Assembly (NCBI GenBank): GCA_032173965.1
Contig: JAVUNC010000006.1
Coordinates: 36,117,870-36,181,869 of the forward strand
Reading direction: 5' to 3'
Source of the DNA: Sitta carolinensis
Lineage: Eukaryota; Chordata; Aves; Passeriformes; Sittidae
DNA length: 64,000 nt
Part shown: in pieces, positions 1 through 12,256 of the stretch
How the letters are laid out: the number at the start of each line of letters is the position of its first letter
Numbering within the stretch: position 1 is the stretch's first letter
Notes under the pieces: model-generated
The model's input: only the letters and a program-made list of their open reading frames with translations
The model's database searches: none
Told to the model about the DNA's origin: nothing
Program-made: the position numbers and the translations under genes

Positions 1-2076
1 GCTGTTGAAAATAGTGTAATGAGAAAAAAAATTGTATTCTTTTGATATTTAAAATACATATGTTGGATTTTTCATTTGCTTTCCCAATCTGAGACAGAAA
101 ATGGATTATAGAATGATTTTATTTTATGGCAGTGTCTTGGAGAAATGTGAGAACAGAAAGTCAAGTGAATATCTAAAGTAAAACTGAATTCATTTTAAAA
201 AGTGGAAAAAAATTAAAAATTAATTTCAATAGGAGAAGAAATTTATTTGACTTTTATAGGAAGAGTTATCCTGATTTTGTTAACTTTTGAAGCAAATCTT
301 ATTTACCACCTGAACTGTTAGTTTCATTTCAGTACTTGAAATGTGAAGTGCCTCATATATTTTGCAAGCTGTAGTGACCCTGACTTCACTATCAAACTGG
401 GCTCATTGAGGCTGTTGGTTTTGTGCAAGTGATTGTCTATACAAAGTCCATATGATGTAACACACTTGTAGAATCCATTTTGAATATTTGCATCCACTGG
501 TGGAACTGCAATCTAAGCAGAATGAACACACATCTATTTTTTAGTGCAGGAAAAAATGCAGGTTTTTTTTTTTTAAAGCCCAGATATGTGAGCTTACCTC
601 TGTATGGAAATCAGAATCACACCACAGATTCTCCTGGGGAATACATTCTGGCTGATACTTACAAATTTGTTGTTAGCCATGTATGCAAGATTTGTTAGCA
701 CAAAAAAAAAAGGGTATAAATTGTCAAGTGCAATAGTCACATTTAATTGTAGGACAAGCTCATGTAATTTCATAACATTCTGATCAGACTTCAATATTTT
801 GGAGAAACCCTTCGGATTTCTATTTTCAGAAACTGCTATTTAGTATTCAGAAGGTTGCTCAATGAGACTGATTTTTTGTGCATAGAGCTACACCTTGCTG
901 ACATTTCATCTGGGATTATGAGTGCTTCTTCCAAAAAATAGAAAACCTAAAGAAGTGTAAATCTGTGGAACTTGTGATTTTCTGTGGAAGAAACTTATTT
1001 TGCTCTTACAATAAATGTAGAAATTAGCAGTTATTATATTTACTTATAATATGCAGACTGCATGTCACCCTGAAAACACAAAATAATTTAGGGAGAACAG
1101 AGAATTACACTACAGTGTTTGCAAACCCTCTTGTTCAGGCATGATAGGCACATTGGACCCTCTTAAGAAGAATGACAGCTTGAAAAAATTTTAGTAGAAC
1201 TTGTTGAAATGCATCTTTTGTTATGGCTGGCTCTTTATTTTACTCACAGTTTATCTGTATGTAAAATGCACAAATGATCAAGAATAATATATGGCTTCTT
1301 ACCAGGCAAAGGTAAAATTGCAAGGCAGAAGTGCAAAAGTGGTTCATAAAAGCTGTCATGGAACTACAAACAGCACATCCAAAAAAAAAGGTGTTATAAT
1401 CCAGGAAAATAATTCAAAGTCCTCATGAAATTCCATACCTGAAATAAATGGATACTGCAGAAGTAGTCCTAGCCTTCAGTTTCCTGATGTTAACTTTGAA
1501 AGTTATAAACATGAATAATCAAATATACAAGTAGCAGTCACTTCAGCATAAGTATTCCAGTATGAGATTCTGTTCTCTCCTCAAGACCCTGTTATAGATT
1601 CTAAGACAATTAAAATTTAGGAAATGTAAATTTCTGAAAACCCAAGGAAGTGAGAGCTCACTTAATGATGATTTAAATAATGTTGCACCAATATATTTCA
1701 TTTGCTGAAGTATTTAAAAAAATCAGCTATTTGTGCTAACTATATGTATTATATTTAGAGTTTAATTGAAGATTAGGACATATAAAAAAGAAAAAAAAAA
1801 TTTAGATAACATGGGTGTATTTGGCCGCATCTTTTCTGTAACAGGATCAATAACATCACAAAGTGATGGGTTCCCTGAGGTACACTGCTGTGCTCAAATG
1901 CTAGGAATTATTTAGAACACATACATAAAATATCAGCAAGAAAGCAACTCAGACAATTTTCTGCTTTTACTGTGTGTTTTGTAATATGATGTTAAGAAAC
2001 TCTGTAGGGTTTGGAATCAAGTAGATTTAAAATTAGTATACAAAAAAGGAGGCAGAATTTTTTTTCTTGTTTCCAG
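1..2076. other. AT-rich unassigned sequence
   Basis: No repeat family or convincing exon is visible. Short A and T runs are scattered through it. Splice-acceptor-like pyrimidine tracts occur near 332, 1250 and 1842, but the sequence after each either hits stops in all frames or lacks a good donor. If the candidate exons from 2077 onwards are real, this is probably intron. Confidence 0.5.
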
Positions 2077-2136
2077 ATGTGAAAGTCGAGAAAGAAATGT
2101 CAAATACCTTGCTGAATGTTCACCTCAGCTTTTTAG
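2077..2136 (+). CDS. candidate internal exon, plus-strand gene (exon 1 seen)
   Basis: A 60-base segment follows a strong acceptor: a T-rich tract ending TTGTTTCCAG. It is open when the first base completes a split codon, giving the peptide CESRERNVKYLAECSPQLF. It ends with two bases (AG) before GTTATA, which is a weak donor. The phase fits the next candidate exon at 2277, where AG plus A makes an arginine codon. The protein family is not recognised. The weak donor is the main doubt. The 140-base gap to the next exon is short but acceptable for an avian intron. Confidence 0.25.
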
Positions 2137-2276
2137 GTTATATGTTAATAAGAATATGTGCAACTTCAAACACATGGAGACCCAACCCCCCATTTCCTTT
2201 CTAGACTGAAAACACAGGTGAATATTTCATTAAGATTTATGACAAATTTTAGCTTAAACTTCCTACTTACTTTCAG

Positions 2277-2368
2277 ACTTCTGCTCTCATCTGAATTGTA
2301 TTTGAAAGGAGAAAAGAAAATACAGGAATTGATTGATCTGCTGTTTGACATCAAGTTGAAAATATCAA
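2277..2368 (+). CDS. candidate internal exon, plus-strand gene (exon 2 seen)
   Basis: This 92-base segment follows a good acceptor (CTACTTACTTTCAG). It is open for 30 codons as one base, 30 codons, then one base, and reads as a charged, leucine-rich helical stretch including GEKKIQELIDLLFDIKLKIS. The donor, AA|GTAGGA, is weak. The phase matches exons on both sides. No family was recognised. Chance opening of 30 codons is common in AT-rich DNA, so support comes from the acceptor, the phase match and the amphipathic composition rather than from length. Confidence 0.3.
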
Positions 2369-2603
2369 GTAGGATAAAAATTTATGAGAAACCTGGAAGA
2401 TGAAGGCTAAGTAATTTTGACTTAGGGCCTGCGGTTCCTGCCTTATCAGAATAATTTTCTTCTTACCATGTCATCAAACAGGATCATGCATTTCGCTTTG
2501 CTTCAGCGAGGACTTCTGAAATATGATGCTTATCTTAAATGTTTGTAGAAAGTTGGTTGAAATTGCTTAAATGCTTGAAAAATTCTCTACATAAAATCTG
2601 CAG

Positions 2604-2707
2604 GTATACTTTTAATGGTTGATTCTGATCAGCTTAGCCAACTGAATCCATTACTGGAAAGGCTGCAATGGACAGTGAATGCACTGATAGCCAGTCTGGT
2701 GCTACAG
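2604..2707 (+). CDS. candidate internal exon, plus-strand gene (exon 3 seen)
   Basis: This is the most protein-like of the three clustered segments. It is 104 bases long: two bases completing a split codon, then 34 open codons including DQLSQLNPLLERLQWTVNAL. It ends CTACAG before GTAAGT, a perfect donor. The acceptor (AAAATCTGCAG) has a poor pyrimidine tract. The peptide looks like an amphipathic helix of a helical-repeat or coiled protein, but I cannot assign a family. The end phase (0) matches the start of the candidate exon at 14063, which implies an intron of about 11.4 kb. Confidence 0.35.
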
Positions 2708-5700
2708 GTAAGTGCAGTTTGAAATATGCTCTTCATTTAAAGCTTAAATAAGGAAGAAAGTAAAAAGGCTGAAGCCAACACGAACATGTTTTACTTTTCT
2801 TTTGGTCACATGTATTTTCTTCTAGTATCATAGAAATTCTGCCCAAAGGAATAATAAAATATAAAAATCCTCTAATAAAATAGGATTTTTAGAGTTTAAA
2901 AGATCAAATATTTGCTGTTTAGCTATGATAGCAGAAATATTTTGTTCTCCCTGAAAGGATCAAGTATTTATTTGATAATTCTTTTTCAGGTACTTTTTCA
3001 TAGTTGTTTGTTTCCTATCATCTTCCCTCTGTCTTCCTAGCAATGCCACAATTAAGCTTGCCATACAATTACATATAAAGTTTATTTAGAAATTTTCCAG
3101 ATTAGAAAATTATTCAGAGTAATAATGACAGTTATCCAAACAAGTCATCAATTAAGTTGTGGTAACAGAGCACAGTCCTTCGTCACCTACTGTTATAATT
3201 GTATTCCAGCAGATGCATCGAAGAGTTCAGGTGCTCTCATCCCCGAGAACTAACTATTGATCAGACATACTTCCTCTGCACACCATGTAATACCATATAA
3301 AGGTCAGCATGGACAGCACAAATTGCTTTTATTGAACAGTATAGTGAAGTGGTATTTAAGGCAAAAAAAGCACCTTTATGTTATTTTGGCAGGCAGCTGA
3401 TTATGACTGTGTAGTTCATAGTTCTGAAATCTGAAATTTTAACACTCTGGCTTGCCTGAGTATCTAAGACTATTTACTTTGGGAGCTGAGTAGCTCCCAA
3501 ATGAATCAGGCTGAGCAATTTGTTTGCACAGAACAATAAAACACTGAAAGACTAATGCACCTGCAACATATTTTTGAACACCCACACAGGTGAAGGGAAT
3601 CACTCTTTAAAAGGTGAACATATGTTTGTGTATGTCAGATACTTTAATTCATATTTTGCTTTTTTATTGATAATAACTGGTATATTCTACTTCAAAGCTA
3701 CTGATTTTATTAAAACAATATTTGTAAATGAGTGTATCATAAAAAACAAAAACCAAAACAAGCTGACATAAAAATCCCCCACCATAATGGATAAATTAAA
3801 TATTTTGATCCCATCTGAAGCTAAGTTGAATTTCATTCCATTTCTTCTTTTGGAGGAAAAGATATTCCATTAAATTGAAATTGTTCCCATACAGTACTCA
3901 GATTGTACAGAAAAGATACATTCTATTTAAAAATCCCAAAAGCATTGACCAAATTTGAAAAGGAAGTAATGTGCATTCATTGAGAGAGCTAATATTCAGT
4001 CCCATGTTCCACCACTGCTATTGACACTGGTCCACTATTCTTAAATAGCTCTAAAAACGCCTGTGAACCTTGCTGTATGTGTGAAGCCATGTTCTAGCCC
4101 AGCTTCATCATTTTAATAACTGGGAGAGAATAAATCAGCAAGGAGATTCCTGATAGACAATTTACTGTCTGCATTACATGTATGTATTCATGCACACTGG
4201 AGAATCAAATGGAAAGGATCCTGAAAAATTGATTTAAAAACACTAAAACACTAAAAAATAAGCCCCATTCAGAAGAGATGTGGAAGGTTTTTTCTACTCA
4301 CAGGCATAAACAGTTGATGAAATATTGGAATAAACAGGTCTGTAACAATTGTCAGAAGTTAGGAGATACTCTGTTAAAGAGAAATGAATAGGGTAAAAGT
4401 CAAGAAAACACAACATAGGGGAAAATTGTAAGAGTTTGGTTTATATGAAAAGCAACAAAGAGAGCAATTTTGTAATACCCATCAGACAAGTATAAGCCGG
4501 CTGCAAAGATGAAACAAATGTTTCCTATGTCACTAAAGGTGGGACAGAAATCTTTAGTTGTAGCAGTTATTGCTGTTGTTATTGTAGTTGTTGTTAATAT
4601 TATTCCAGATTAAACATTTAGATAAAGTTTTCCAATGTGAAAGTTATTAAGCACCAGCCTCTGGAGGCTATAGAACATGCAGCCTTGAAAACTGTTGATG
4701 ATAGATTGGTATAGTACCAGGAATAGCCAGTGGAACCATCAACAGGTTCTCAGCCAGGGCAGTTCACATTTTCAAGTTCTCCAGTCTTCTGTGCTTTCCT
4801 TGTGGCTCATTTCTGTCATACTGTTTCAAGGTTTTGTCTAAGCAGTATCTAGTCTCAGTCTCCATTACTTCAGAAACCAATTTGAGACAACAATTACAGT
4901 TTTCTTTACAAGACAAGTTGAGGTAGCTCAGAGTTCATGCATGACAATGACAGTATAGTATAACTGAAACAGCAGGGTTTATCAGTTTTTGTCTCTAAAT
5001 CCAAGCTGTATTTCCATGTTAGAAATAAAAGGCATTTTTTAAAAAATTTCAAAAGGCATATTTAGGTATATTAAGGGGGTTTATTCCTTTTCTCATGTGG
5101 CAGTGGTTGCTCAAGCAATAAGATAATATATTAAATAGTGTCAGAGTATTCTATTCTTGTGTCACACTGTATGTGTTGCTAAATGATGCTCAGAGACTTC
5201 CCCTAGTCACAAGATGGAAATATATATCCTTCAGAGAGAAAATGACCATTTTTTTAAAGTTGTGAAGTATGACACTAAATTCTCGAAGAGAATGGAATCC
5301 TCTGTATCATATTCAGCATTTAGGCATCCTTGAGACTATGGAAAACCCAAAGTACTGTATAAGTAGGGCCTTTCTAAACAGGAAATGAAGATGGACTATT
5401 TCTGTGGCCAGTGATGGTGACTGTGGCTTATCCAAACGAAAAGGATAGTGAAGATGTGTAGGAACACCCACAAAGAAGGGAAATGAAGCTAAACAGGCAT
5501 TTGAAGGTAATAGGAGAGGGAGCTGCAGAGAGATGAAACGGCTGAGTGGTTGCTTAGGGAATAAAACAGCCCCAAATCACTCTGCTGGAAATCAGCTGAC
5601 AAACCTGGCTAAATAATTCTGTCATTCAAAAACAAAAGCAAAAATGGGAGTGTGACTTTCAAGCTCTGCTTTGCTGTATAGCACATACAGAAATGAAATA

Positions 5701-7402
5701 TGGAGACTTGTAAAGATGTGCATTGCATTTTAACAGCAAATTGACACTATCTGCATCCAAGTGCAGACCTTCAGCTCAAATACAAATTGATCTGGTTCTT
5801 ATTCTGCTGCTTTTAAACCTGTTCTACCTACATATGGTAAACTTGAATGAGTTTATTTTGAAATTTATCCTCAGTTATAACTCTCCAAAGGTATTCCAAA
5901 AGGAGCTTTAACTCAAACATCATAACAAACATAATCAACATAATAATTAGACATCACAGACAGAAATCTGTATGCTCTGAGCTGCCTTCAGATAGATTAG
6001 AACAGTTTTCTTTCACATTGTTGAAGGGATTTTAGTTTGTGTCAATAGTTTTTTCTAAATTAGATGAAAATAATGCCTATGTTTTCACATCTTTTTCTGT
6101 TTTGAGAGAGATCTGAAAAAAAAACCAAAAACATGTTGAAAGATAAGAAACCTCTAAATTCCAGAAGCTCTCCCTCCTATCATGATCACCAAGCTGCCAA
6201 ACATTAGCAAAATCATTCTGTTTATGAATACTTCTAATTTAAAACTTCCTAAAGCAGCAAAATTTTGAAAAAAAACAATCAAAATTCTATCAAAGCTTCT
6301 AATTTATATCACCCAAAATTAAAAAAAAACAAAAAAACCCCAAAAAATCACATTCAATAAAACCGGTTATTTTTCAGCCAAGGTTGTCCTTTAAGAAACA
6401 GTTAAAGGAAAAAACAGATATAATTAGTTAGATTTTAAATCAATCAGTTAGTGAAAAATAAACCTAATGTCCTTGATATTGGGTTTGGTATTGATTTCCC
6501 TATTTTTAGTTGCAGAAAATCAAATACTCTGATTCACTATAGTATGATTGCAAAGTTTAAACTTCTGAGTAAATGTGAAGAAACTGTTTTTGTAGCACAC
6601 CATTGCCTAAAATTCCAAAAGAATAATTTCTGTCACCCAAAGTCTGGAAGAAATACTACTTTATGTAAGACTGAAAGAGTTACTTGAGTGGAGAGTTTAA
6701 GTAACACAAATCATGAATATTTTCATATCTTTTATGCCCACTCTTTCCACATAAGAACCCTACACCTAAAATTCAGAGTAAATAGCAAGGACTGATTTTC
6801 TGTTAGTGTCAAACACTTGTAGAAAAAGTTAGCAGCTTCATTGTTTAGATAATTTCAGTGCTAAAATATATCATAGCAACAGCCCAATGCTGGCCTCAAA
6901 GACCTTATTTTTATTCTCCTTTGCACCAAGCTACTGTCTGTGCTTGCTGTGCCTGAATCTTCTTTTTAGCTAGAACACAGCAGAGAAAGAAAAAATCTGT
7001 CTTAAGAAATATTTTGATATACCAAAATTTGCTTTTATTTTTTTCTCAGACAAATGCCATGTCTATCATTAACTTGTAAGAAAAGAAAGAAACGTGTGAG
7101 TTGGAAGTTCATGCAATTTAATAACTGTAGGGTGATAATCTAAAACAAAGGAAATGTATTGTGGGATTCAGTTTGCAGGATGTGTTCCATTCAATGCAAA
7201 TGCATGCACATGGATGCGTAAAGATGTTTGAAATATCTGCTGCTTACCTCCAGCTGTCATTCCAGGGTGGCATAGCATTCCCCTTAATCTTTTGTCACTT
7301 CTGCCAATTGTGTGCATACTTTTGGATTTGGATGCTTTGGTACATGTGAAATGCTATTGTGCATGTATGTAATAGCAATTAATCAAATTCATAGAGAGGA
7401 AT
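2708..7402. other. AT-rich sequence, probable intron or intergenic
   Basis: No recognisable transposon was seen in these 4.7 kb. Small simple tracts occur, such as a GTT/ATT-rich patch near 4560-4605 and an A-rich patch near 6320-6355. The short open frames here have neither protein-like composition nor good splice sites. Confidence 0.5.
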
Positions 7403-7951
7403 TGTCATGGTTTTACCCCAGACTTCAAATAAGCTCCACACAGCCTCTCATTCACTCAGTGGCATAGGAAGAGAATTGGAAGAACAAAAGCAAGAAAACT
7501 CATTGGCTGAAAGAGAGACAATTTGAGAAGTAAAGCAAAAGCCACACAAACCAAAGCAAAAAGAACTGATTCTCTGTTTCCTACAAACAAGCAGGTGTTC
7601 AGCCATCCATAGGAAGCTAAGGCTCCATTGCACACAATGGTGACTTGGAAAGAAAAACACCATCACTACAAATATAGGTCCCCTTCCTCCTTCTTTCACC
7701 CACCTTATACACTGACTATGATGTCATATGGTCTGGAATATTACTTTGGTCATTTGGGGTCACCTGTGCTGGCTGTGCCCCCTCCCAACTCCTTGTGCAC
7801 CCCTAATCTCCTCATTGGTGGGGTGAAGCAGTGACTCTGTAAACACTGCTCCATGATAACGGAAACATCCCTGTGTTATCAACACTGCTTTCAACACAAA
7901 CCCAAAACAGCCCCATATTAGATAGGATGAATAAAATAAACTTTATCCCAG
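7403..7951 (-). mobile_element. solo LTR of an avian endogenous retrovirus (degraded)
   Basis: The segment begins TGTCATGGTTTTACCCCAG and runs through a series of blocks that I recognise from a widespread avian ERV long terminal repeat. These include a TGATGTCATATGGTCTGGAA block, a block around CCCCTCCCAACTCCTTGTGC, a TAAACACTGCTC block and TGTGTTATCAACA, ending near TTTATCCCAG. The functional sense is the minus strand: read that way, a TATA-like GTGTATAAGG lies near 7706, downstream of the CCATATGACATCA block. No retroviral internal genes flank it, so it is a solo LTR. The family match is from memory; the exact subfamily is unknown. Many small differences indicate an old copy. Confidence 0.85.
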
Positions 7952-7971
7952 AAAAAAAAAAAAAAAAAAAA
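7952..7971. repeat. A20 mononucleotide tract at the LTR edge
   Basis: Twenty consecutive A directly follow the last recognisable LTR base. They stand where the outer end of this LTR family is expected, followed by a short GCAA tandem (GCAAGCAAGCAG). Confidence 0.9.
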
Positions 7972-8770
7972 GCAAGCAAGCAGTACAGGGATCATTTTGA
8001 AGTTAGATACCGAAATTTCAGTGTTTGCATGCAAATTGGACATACAAGCTGGACCAGTGGTCCATGGGGTGGAAATCAGTGCAGCCAAGGATGTGCAGAA
8101 TACTTGTCTGCTCACTCCAAAGTAGATTGTGCTGAACTGAGACTCTGGTCTTTACAGAGCACCAGTTACCTTCAAGGAGCTATCTAAATTCACATTTTAA
8201 TAGGAAGAGATCATGACAATACAGTCAATGAAGCAGAGACAGGAATCCATCTTATTTTTAAAGCAGATGGCTATGTATTTTAGGCTCCACTGCCTGTATT
8301 GACTTCCATTTACTAAATATCCATTTACTAAAATGGATATCCACAATCTTGTGTTACAAGTAGACGGCTAGCCCTTACATGAAATGTTAGTGGAGGAAAG
8401 TTTTCTGCTCTAGAACTTGCTACAGGAATTGTATACATATAAAAGATGGAGTTGTCAGGAAGTCAGTAAAAATATATGAAGTAAAAAACACTGCACATTC
8501 TCTGCAGAAAATCTTCATATACACATAAAAAGCACACGTCTTCCTTATATATGCCCCAAAGAATGCTCACTAATTTAAAAGAAATTTATCATACTAATGC
8601 AATGGTAATTCAAAACTCAATGAGCAACACTATGCTTCAGAATCTGTCAGGTCTTTACAAAGTCAAAACTCACTGACATCATCAATTAAGCCAGAAAGTT
8701 AGCTTCAAGCTTAAAACCTTTTCATTGATAAGTTCTGCATTTATTTATAGCTTTGGGTTCTTGCTCTCAT
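7972..8770. other. unassigned AT-rich sequence with a short hairpin
   Basis: No repeat or gene was recognised. At 8317-8340 there is a 10-base perfect inverted repeat (ATATCCATTT, loop ACTA, AAATGGATAT). Part of it also forms a short direct repeat with the bases just before it. Confidence 0.5.
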
Positions 8771-8830
8771 GACAGAATCATGTAATCATTTTGGCTGGAA
8801 AAGACCATCTAAAATCAACCTCCAACCTTT
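8771..8830 (-). mobile_element. CR1 LINE 3'-end stub
   Basis: The sequence CAGAATCATGTAATCATTTTGGCTGGAAAAGACCATCTAAAATCAACC is the complement of the degraded CR1 3' end (the block that normally ends in CCTTCCAACC...ATTCTATGATTCT). Only about 60 bases remain. It is a severely 5'-truncated, old insertion on the minus strand. Confidence 0.7.
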
Positions 8831-11712
8831 GGCTGATCAGAATCCTGCTGTATTATATGACAAGAATTAAAGAAATTGAATTTACAGCAGCTGCAATAAA
8901 TCTGAAAAATATGGTTTCTGCAATTTTGACCTATCTTGATGGACTGAAGGAAGGGTGAGGGAAACTGCAATCTTAATAAATCTCCTGAAGTTAAAGATTT
9001 AAAACTCACAACGTTTCAAATTACTGAGGACAGAAATACTTATTTGCTGTTGAATTCTAGGTAGCATGATATTCCAGCAGGAAACATTTCATAAGAATTG
9101 AACTTATGACCCCAGGAGTTGCAAACAAGTACTTGAGTCACATGCAAATAAAAGGTTTGCATATTGAACAAAAAGACAAGTAAATTGATTGCCATTTCTT
9201 TGATCTTCCCAGAATCAGAAAATGACATGTGAATTACAAGGAAAGGAAGCCTAGTAAGGACAGGAAATAAAGATAGCACTCTCATTGTTGTCCCTGCATA
9301 CTTAGGGATAATTGAACAACATTAGTGTTCATCAGATACAGTGTTTTCCAGAAGGTTGTTTCTGTTAAATAACAACTATGAAGTTGAAGATCCAGCTTAC
9401 ATCCTGTTTGTTTGTTTGCTTGTTTTATTCTTCAAAGGGAAGTTGAATGGCTGGCTAACAGAGGGAAATGGAGAGTAAAACTCATCAGCAGGGAAAGCAG
9501 TTACAGATCACATACTCAGCCACAACAAAGGATCCAAGACCATCACAATTTTTGTCACTAGATTTATTTCTAAACCCCAGACGTATCCTATTCTAAAGCT
9601 GCTTTACAAATCCAATCTATTTTCAGTCTACTTTCCCTTCATTTCCTGCTGTTTAGTTGGGTATTGAAGCTAATGTGTGCTTTCAAAAGTGGTTATATGA
9701 TTGACCCAAATAATTGCCAACCTATCTCAGTACTACCAGTTGTTTCAGTTGTTTTTGAAATAACTTTGAAATGTGTGGCTCTCAAGTCTACTCAAGAGAT
9801 TATAACCTTTTTTCTCTATATTGGTTGGGTTCTGTAGTTAAATGAGATGCCTTGGTTGCCAGAGGCTCATATTTATAGACTTCATCTCTGAGAAAGTGAG
9901 TGAGAGTAATAAATCTTATAATGATTTACATCACCTGTAAAATATAATGAAAATTTGATGGGAACAAAAGAAACGAGTAGGGTCATCAATGAACTTTCAG
10001 AAATGTAGGAGAGCTGCTTATGTACAGGTGAACAGCAGCAGTGTCTATGTTTTTTTGACTACAAAGTAACAGGGAGCATGCAGACACCTTTACATGTGGA
10101 ACTACATAATTTAAGTAGTTTGGAGTTAGAATAGGAATCCTCAAAGAAAAAGATGAATTAGTGTTACAAAAGAAAATATTATTGCTTTTAAATCTACTTG
10201 ATCCAATAATTTAGGGTCAGTGACAATCCAGAAAGACATTTGCAGTAGAGCAAGTTAAAGTGGTGTAAACAAGGCTTATACGAACAAGAATTAATCAAAA
10301 GTTTTCCAAAGACCAATTTTTTGGATAAAAATAATCACAGGAATATGCCAAGAGCTGAACACATTTGGCAATATTAATAATGATCTAAAAAGAGAAACAT
10401 TTCAACACTTTTTGATTACAGCACTTTTCTTTTCATGCAAATATTCCTTTGATATAATAAAAGGTGAAAAATGACAAAATAAACCTTTTCAGTAGGCTGA
10501 AAATAATGAAAGGCCTAACACTAAACAATCATGATTTCAGATCGTGAAACATTTCTGCAGAAAGCTATGTCATGTTCTTTTGGAAGAAAAAGAGCAAGAA
10601 AATAAATCTTCATAAGACTCACAAAATGCAAAACCAGCTCAGACCTCTCTTGGAAATGGATTAATAGTCCAAGACATTGTCCTCTGGATGACACACACAC
10701 CAAATTTGGTGTGCTGGCCATCTTCCAGAAAGGGTAATTACATTCTGTTTACCTGTTATTCTCCTGCTGTTTTTCTTGTAAGATGTAGTTTTTGTTACAT
10801 TCTGTTCCAAAATATTGTTAATGATGCTGTCTTCACAATGATGGTTTTTTCTTTGGTTTTAACCATTAAAAAATACACTTTCTGTTGAATGCATGTCAAA
10901 AAACCAGTAAGTGATAAGTTATGACCCTAAAAATTAATTCTATAGCACCATATCTATCTGTCTCGTTTTGAGCCTTCAGCAATACAAAATAAACTTTGTG
11001 AAAATCTCCACAGCTGCTGTCATGCAAGATAAGTCTGCGTTCAATAGAACACCCAAGAGCAAAACTGAAATCTAAAGCATTTTTGACCTGATGCAGATAG
11101 TAGAAATTCTGATTAAAGGTTGCATTGTATACTTACCTACTACAACAGATTTAATTCCTGTGTAAGCTTTCTTCACTAAGATCTTAAGTATTTGACATAT
11201 CAATGACATTATATAATTATATGAACAAATAAAAATCACTGCTTCCTTGATTATTCTGCCACCTACTCCTGATCAGTATCTACTAGAAATATTCAAATAT
11301 ATGAGAGTAAAATTTTACATATACATTACCTCTTTTCAAAGTTTTAAATACTTTTTAAATACTTTTAAAAACTGCTAGAATATTTCCCTATAATAGTAAT
11401 TCAAAATACTCTTTCAATGTTAAAATTCTAGGTCAGGCCAGATTCCATATGCATGTACCTTCATCACTAGAAATTCTGTTGGACTGGTTTCCATCTTCCA
11501 GGCAAGGCTTTCAAAGCTTGTATGTCCATGTATCTTTTCCATTATGCTTAAATACTTGTTCTGGAATACTCAGCACTTTTGTGCCATTCTGGAACTTTGC
11601 AGCAATTGGGATCTCACCTATTCATATTATCCCACTTTTTGAATTTAATAAATAAAGGAGTTATACTTTATTTCTAAGCTTCAGAGTTTAAGAATATTCA
11701 TAGGTTATTCCC
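8831..11712. other. AT-rich sequence with no recognised feature
   Basis: I see no transposon, RNA gene or convincing exon here. A short TTTG tandem lies near 9407-9425. The remainder is unique-looking AT-rich DNA. Confidence 0.5.
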
Positions 11713-12256
11713 TGTTTGTTGCAGACCACTGCTAGTCTGTCGGTGGGGGTGGAAGAGGCAGCAGTGCCACCACCATCCAGGAGCGTGTCCCTGGGGAAGC
11801 TGCTCTGCAGCACAGGCACACACTCACAGCACCAGACAGCTCCTTGTAATCCCTGAAGGCAAGGAAGTGGGAGGGGTCTTCGTATGGAGTTCCACAGTTT
11901 ATTCCAGCCACACGTGGCAGAGTCTAGGAAAAAAGGCAAGGGGACCATGGAGGGTCCAGGCTTTAAGCAGAAGGTTGAGGGAGGGCAGAGCAGAGCATCG
12001 GGGTCCAATGGGCTGAGGGCTCAGGGGTGGTACAAAGGGTTACAGGCAATAGGGATGCAGGAGGCAGGACACTGGGACGAAATGGGGCAATGGGAGACCA
12101 GGGAAGAGAGAACGTTCTAGAGAACATCCATATAAGGAATAAAGGGGTGGAAAGGACAATGGGACAACCAGGGAAGTAGAACTGGGGTATGTTTGCATAA
12201 GCAGAAAAGCACCTTGGGAAAAGTATCCAGCTTGCCACCCTAGCCATGGGAGAACA
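11713..12256 (-). mobile_element. probable solo LTR of an endogenous retrovirus
   Basis: This GC-richer island of about 540 bases stands out from its surroundings. Read on the minus strand it has LTR architecture in the right order: a CCATTGG (CCAAT-type) box, a TTAAAG TATA-like element, then GGAATAAACTG (a polyadenylation signal) about 80 bases further, and a T/G- and C-rich tail ending near CAACAAACA. The edges chosen here (TGTTTGTTGCAG at the left, GAGAACA at the right on the plus strand) give TG...CA termini, but I found no clear target-site duplication, so the ends may be off by tens of bases. There is no coding region beside it. The family is not named with certainty. Confidence 0.6.

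Noticed and set aside
333..370. 38-base segment that would join in phase to the exon at 2077
   Set aside because: The donor (CT|GTAGTG) is poor and the segment is too short to carry weight.
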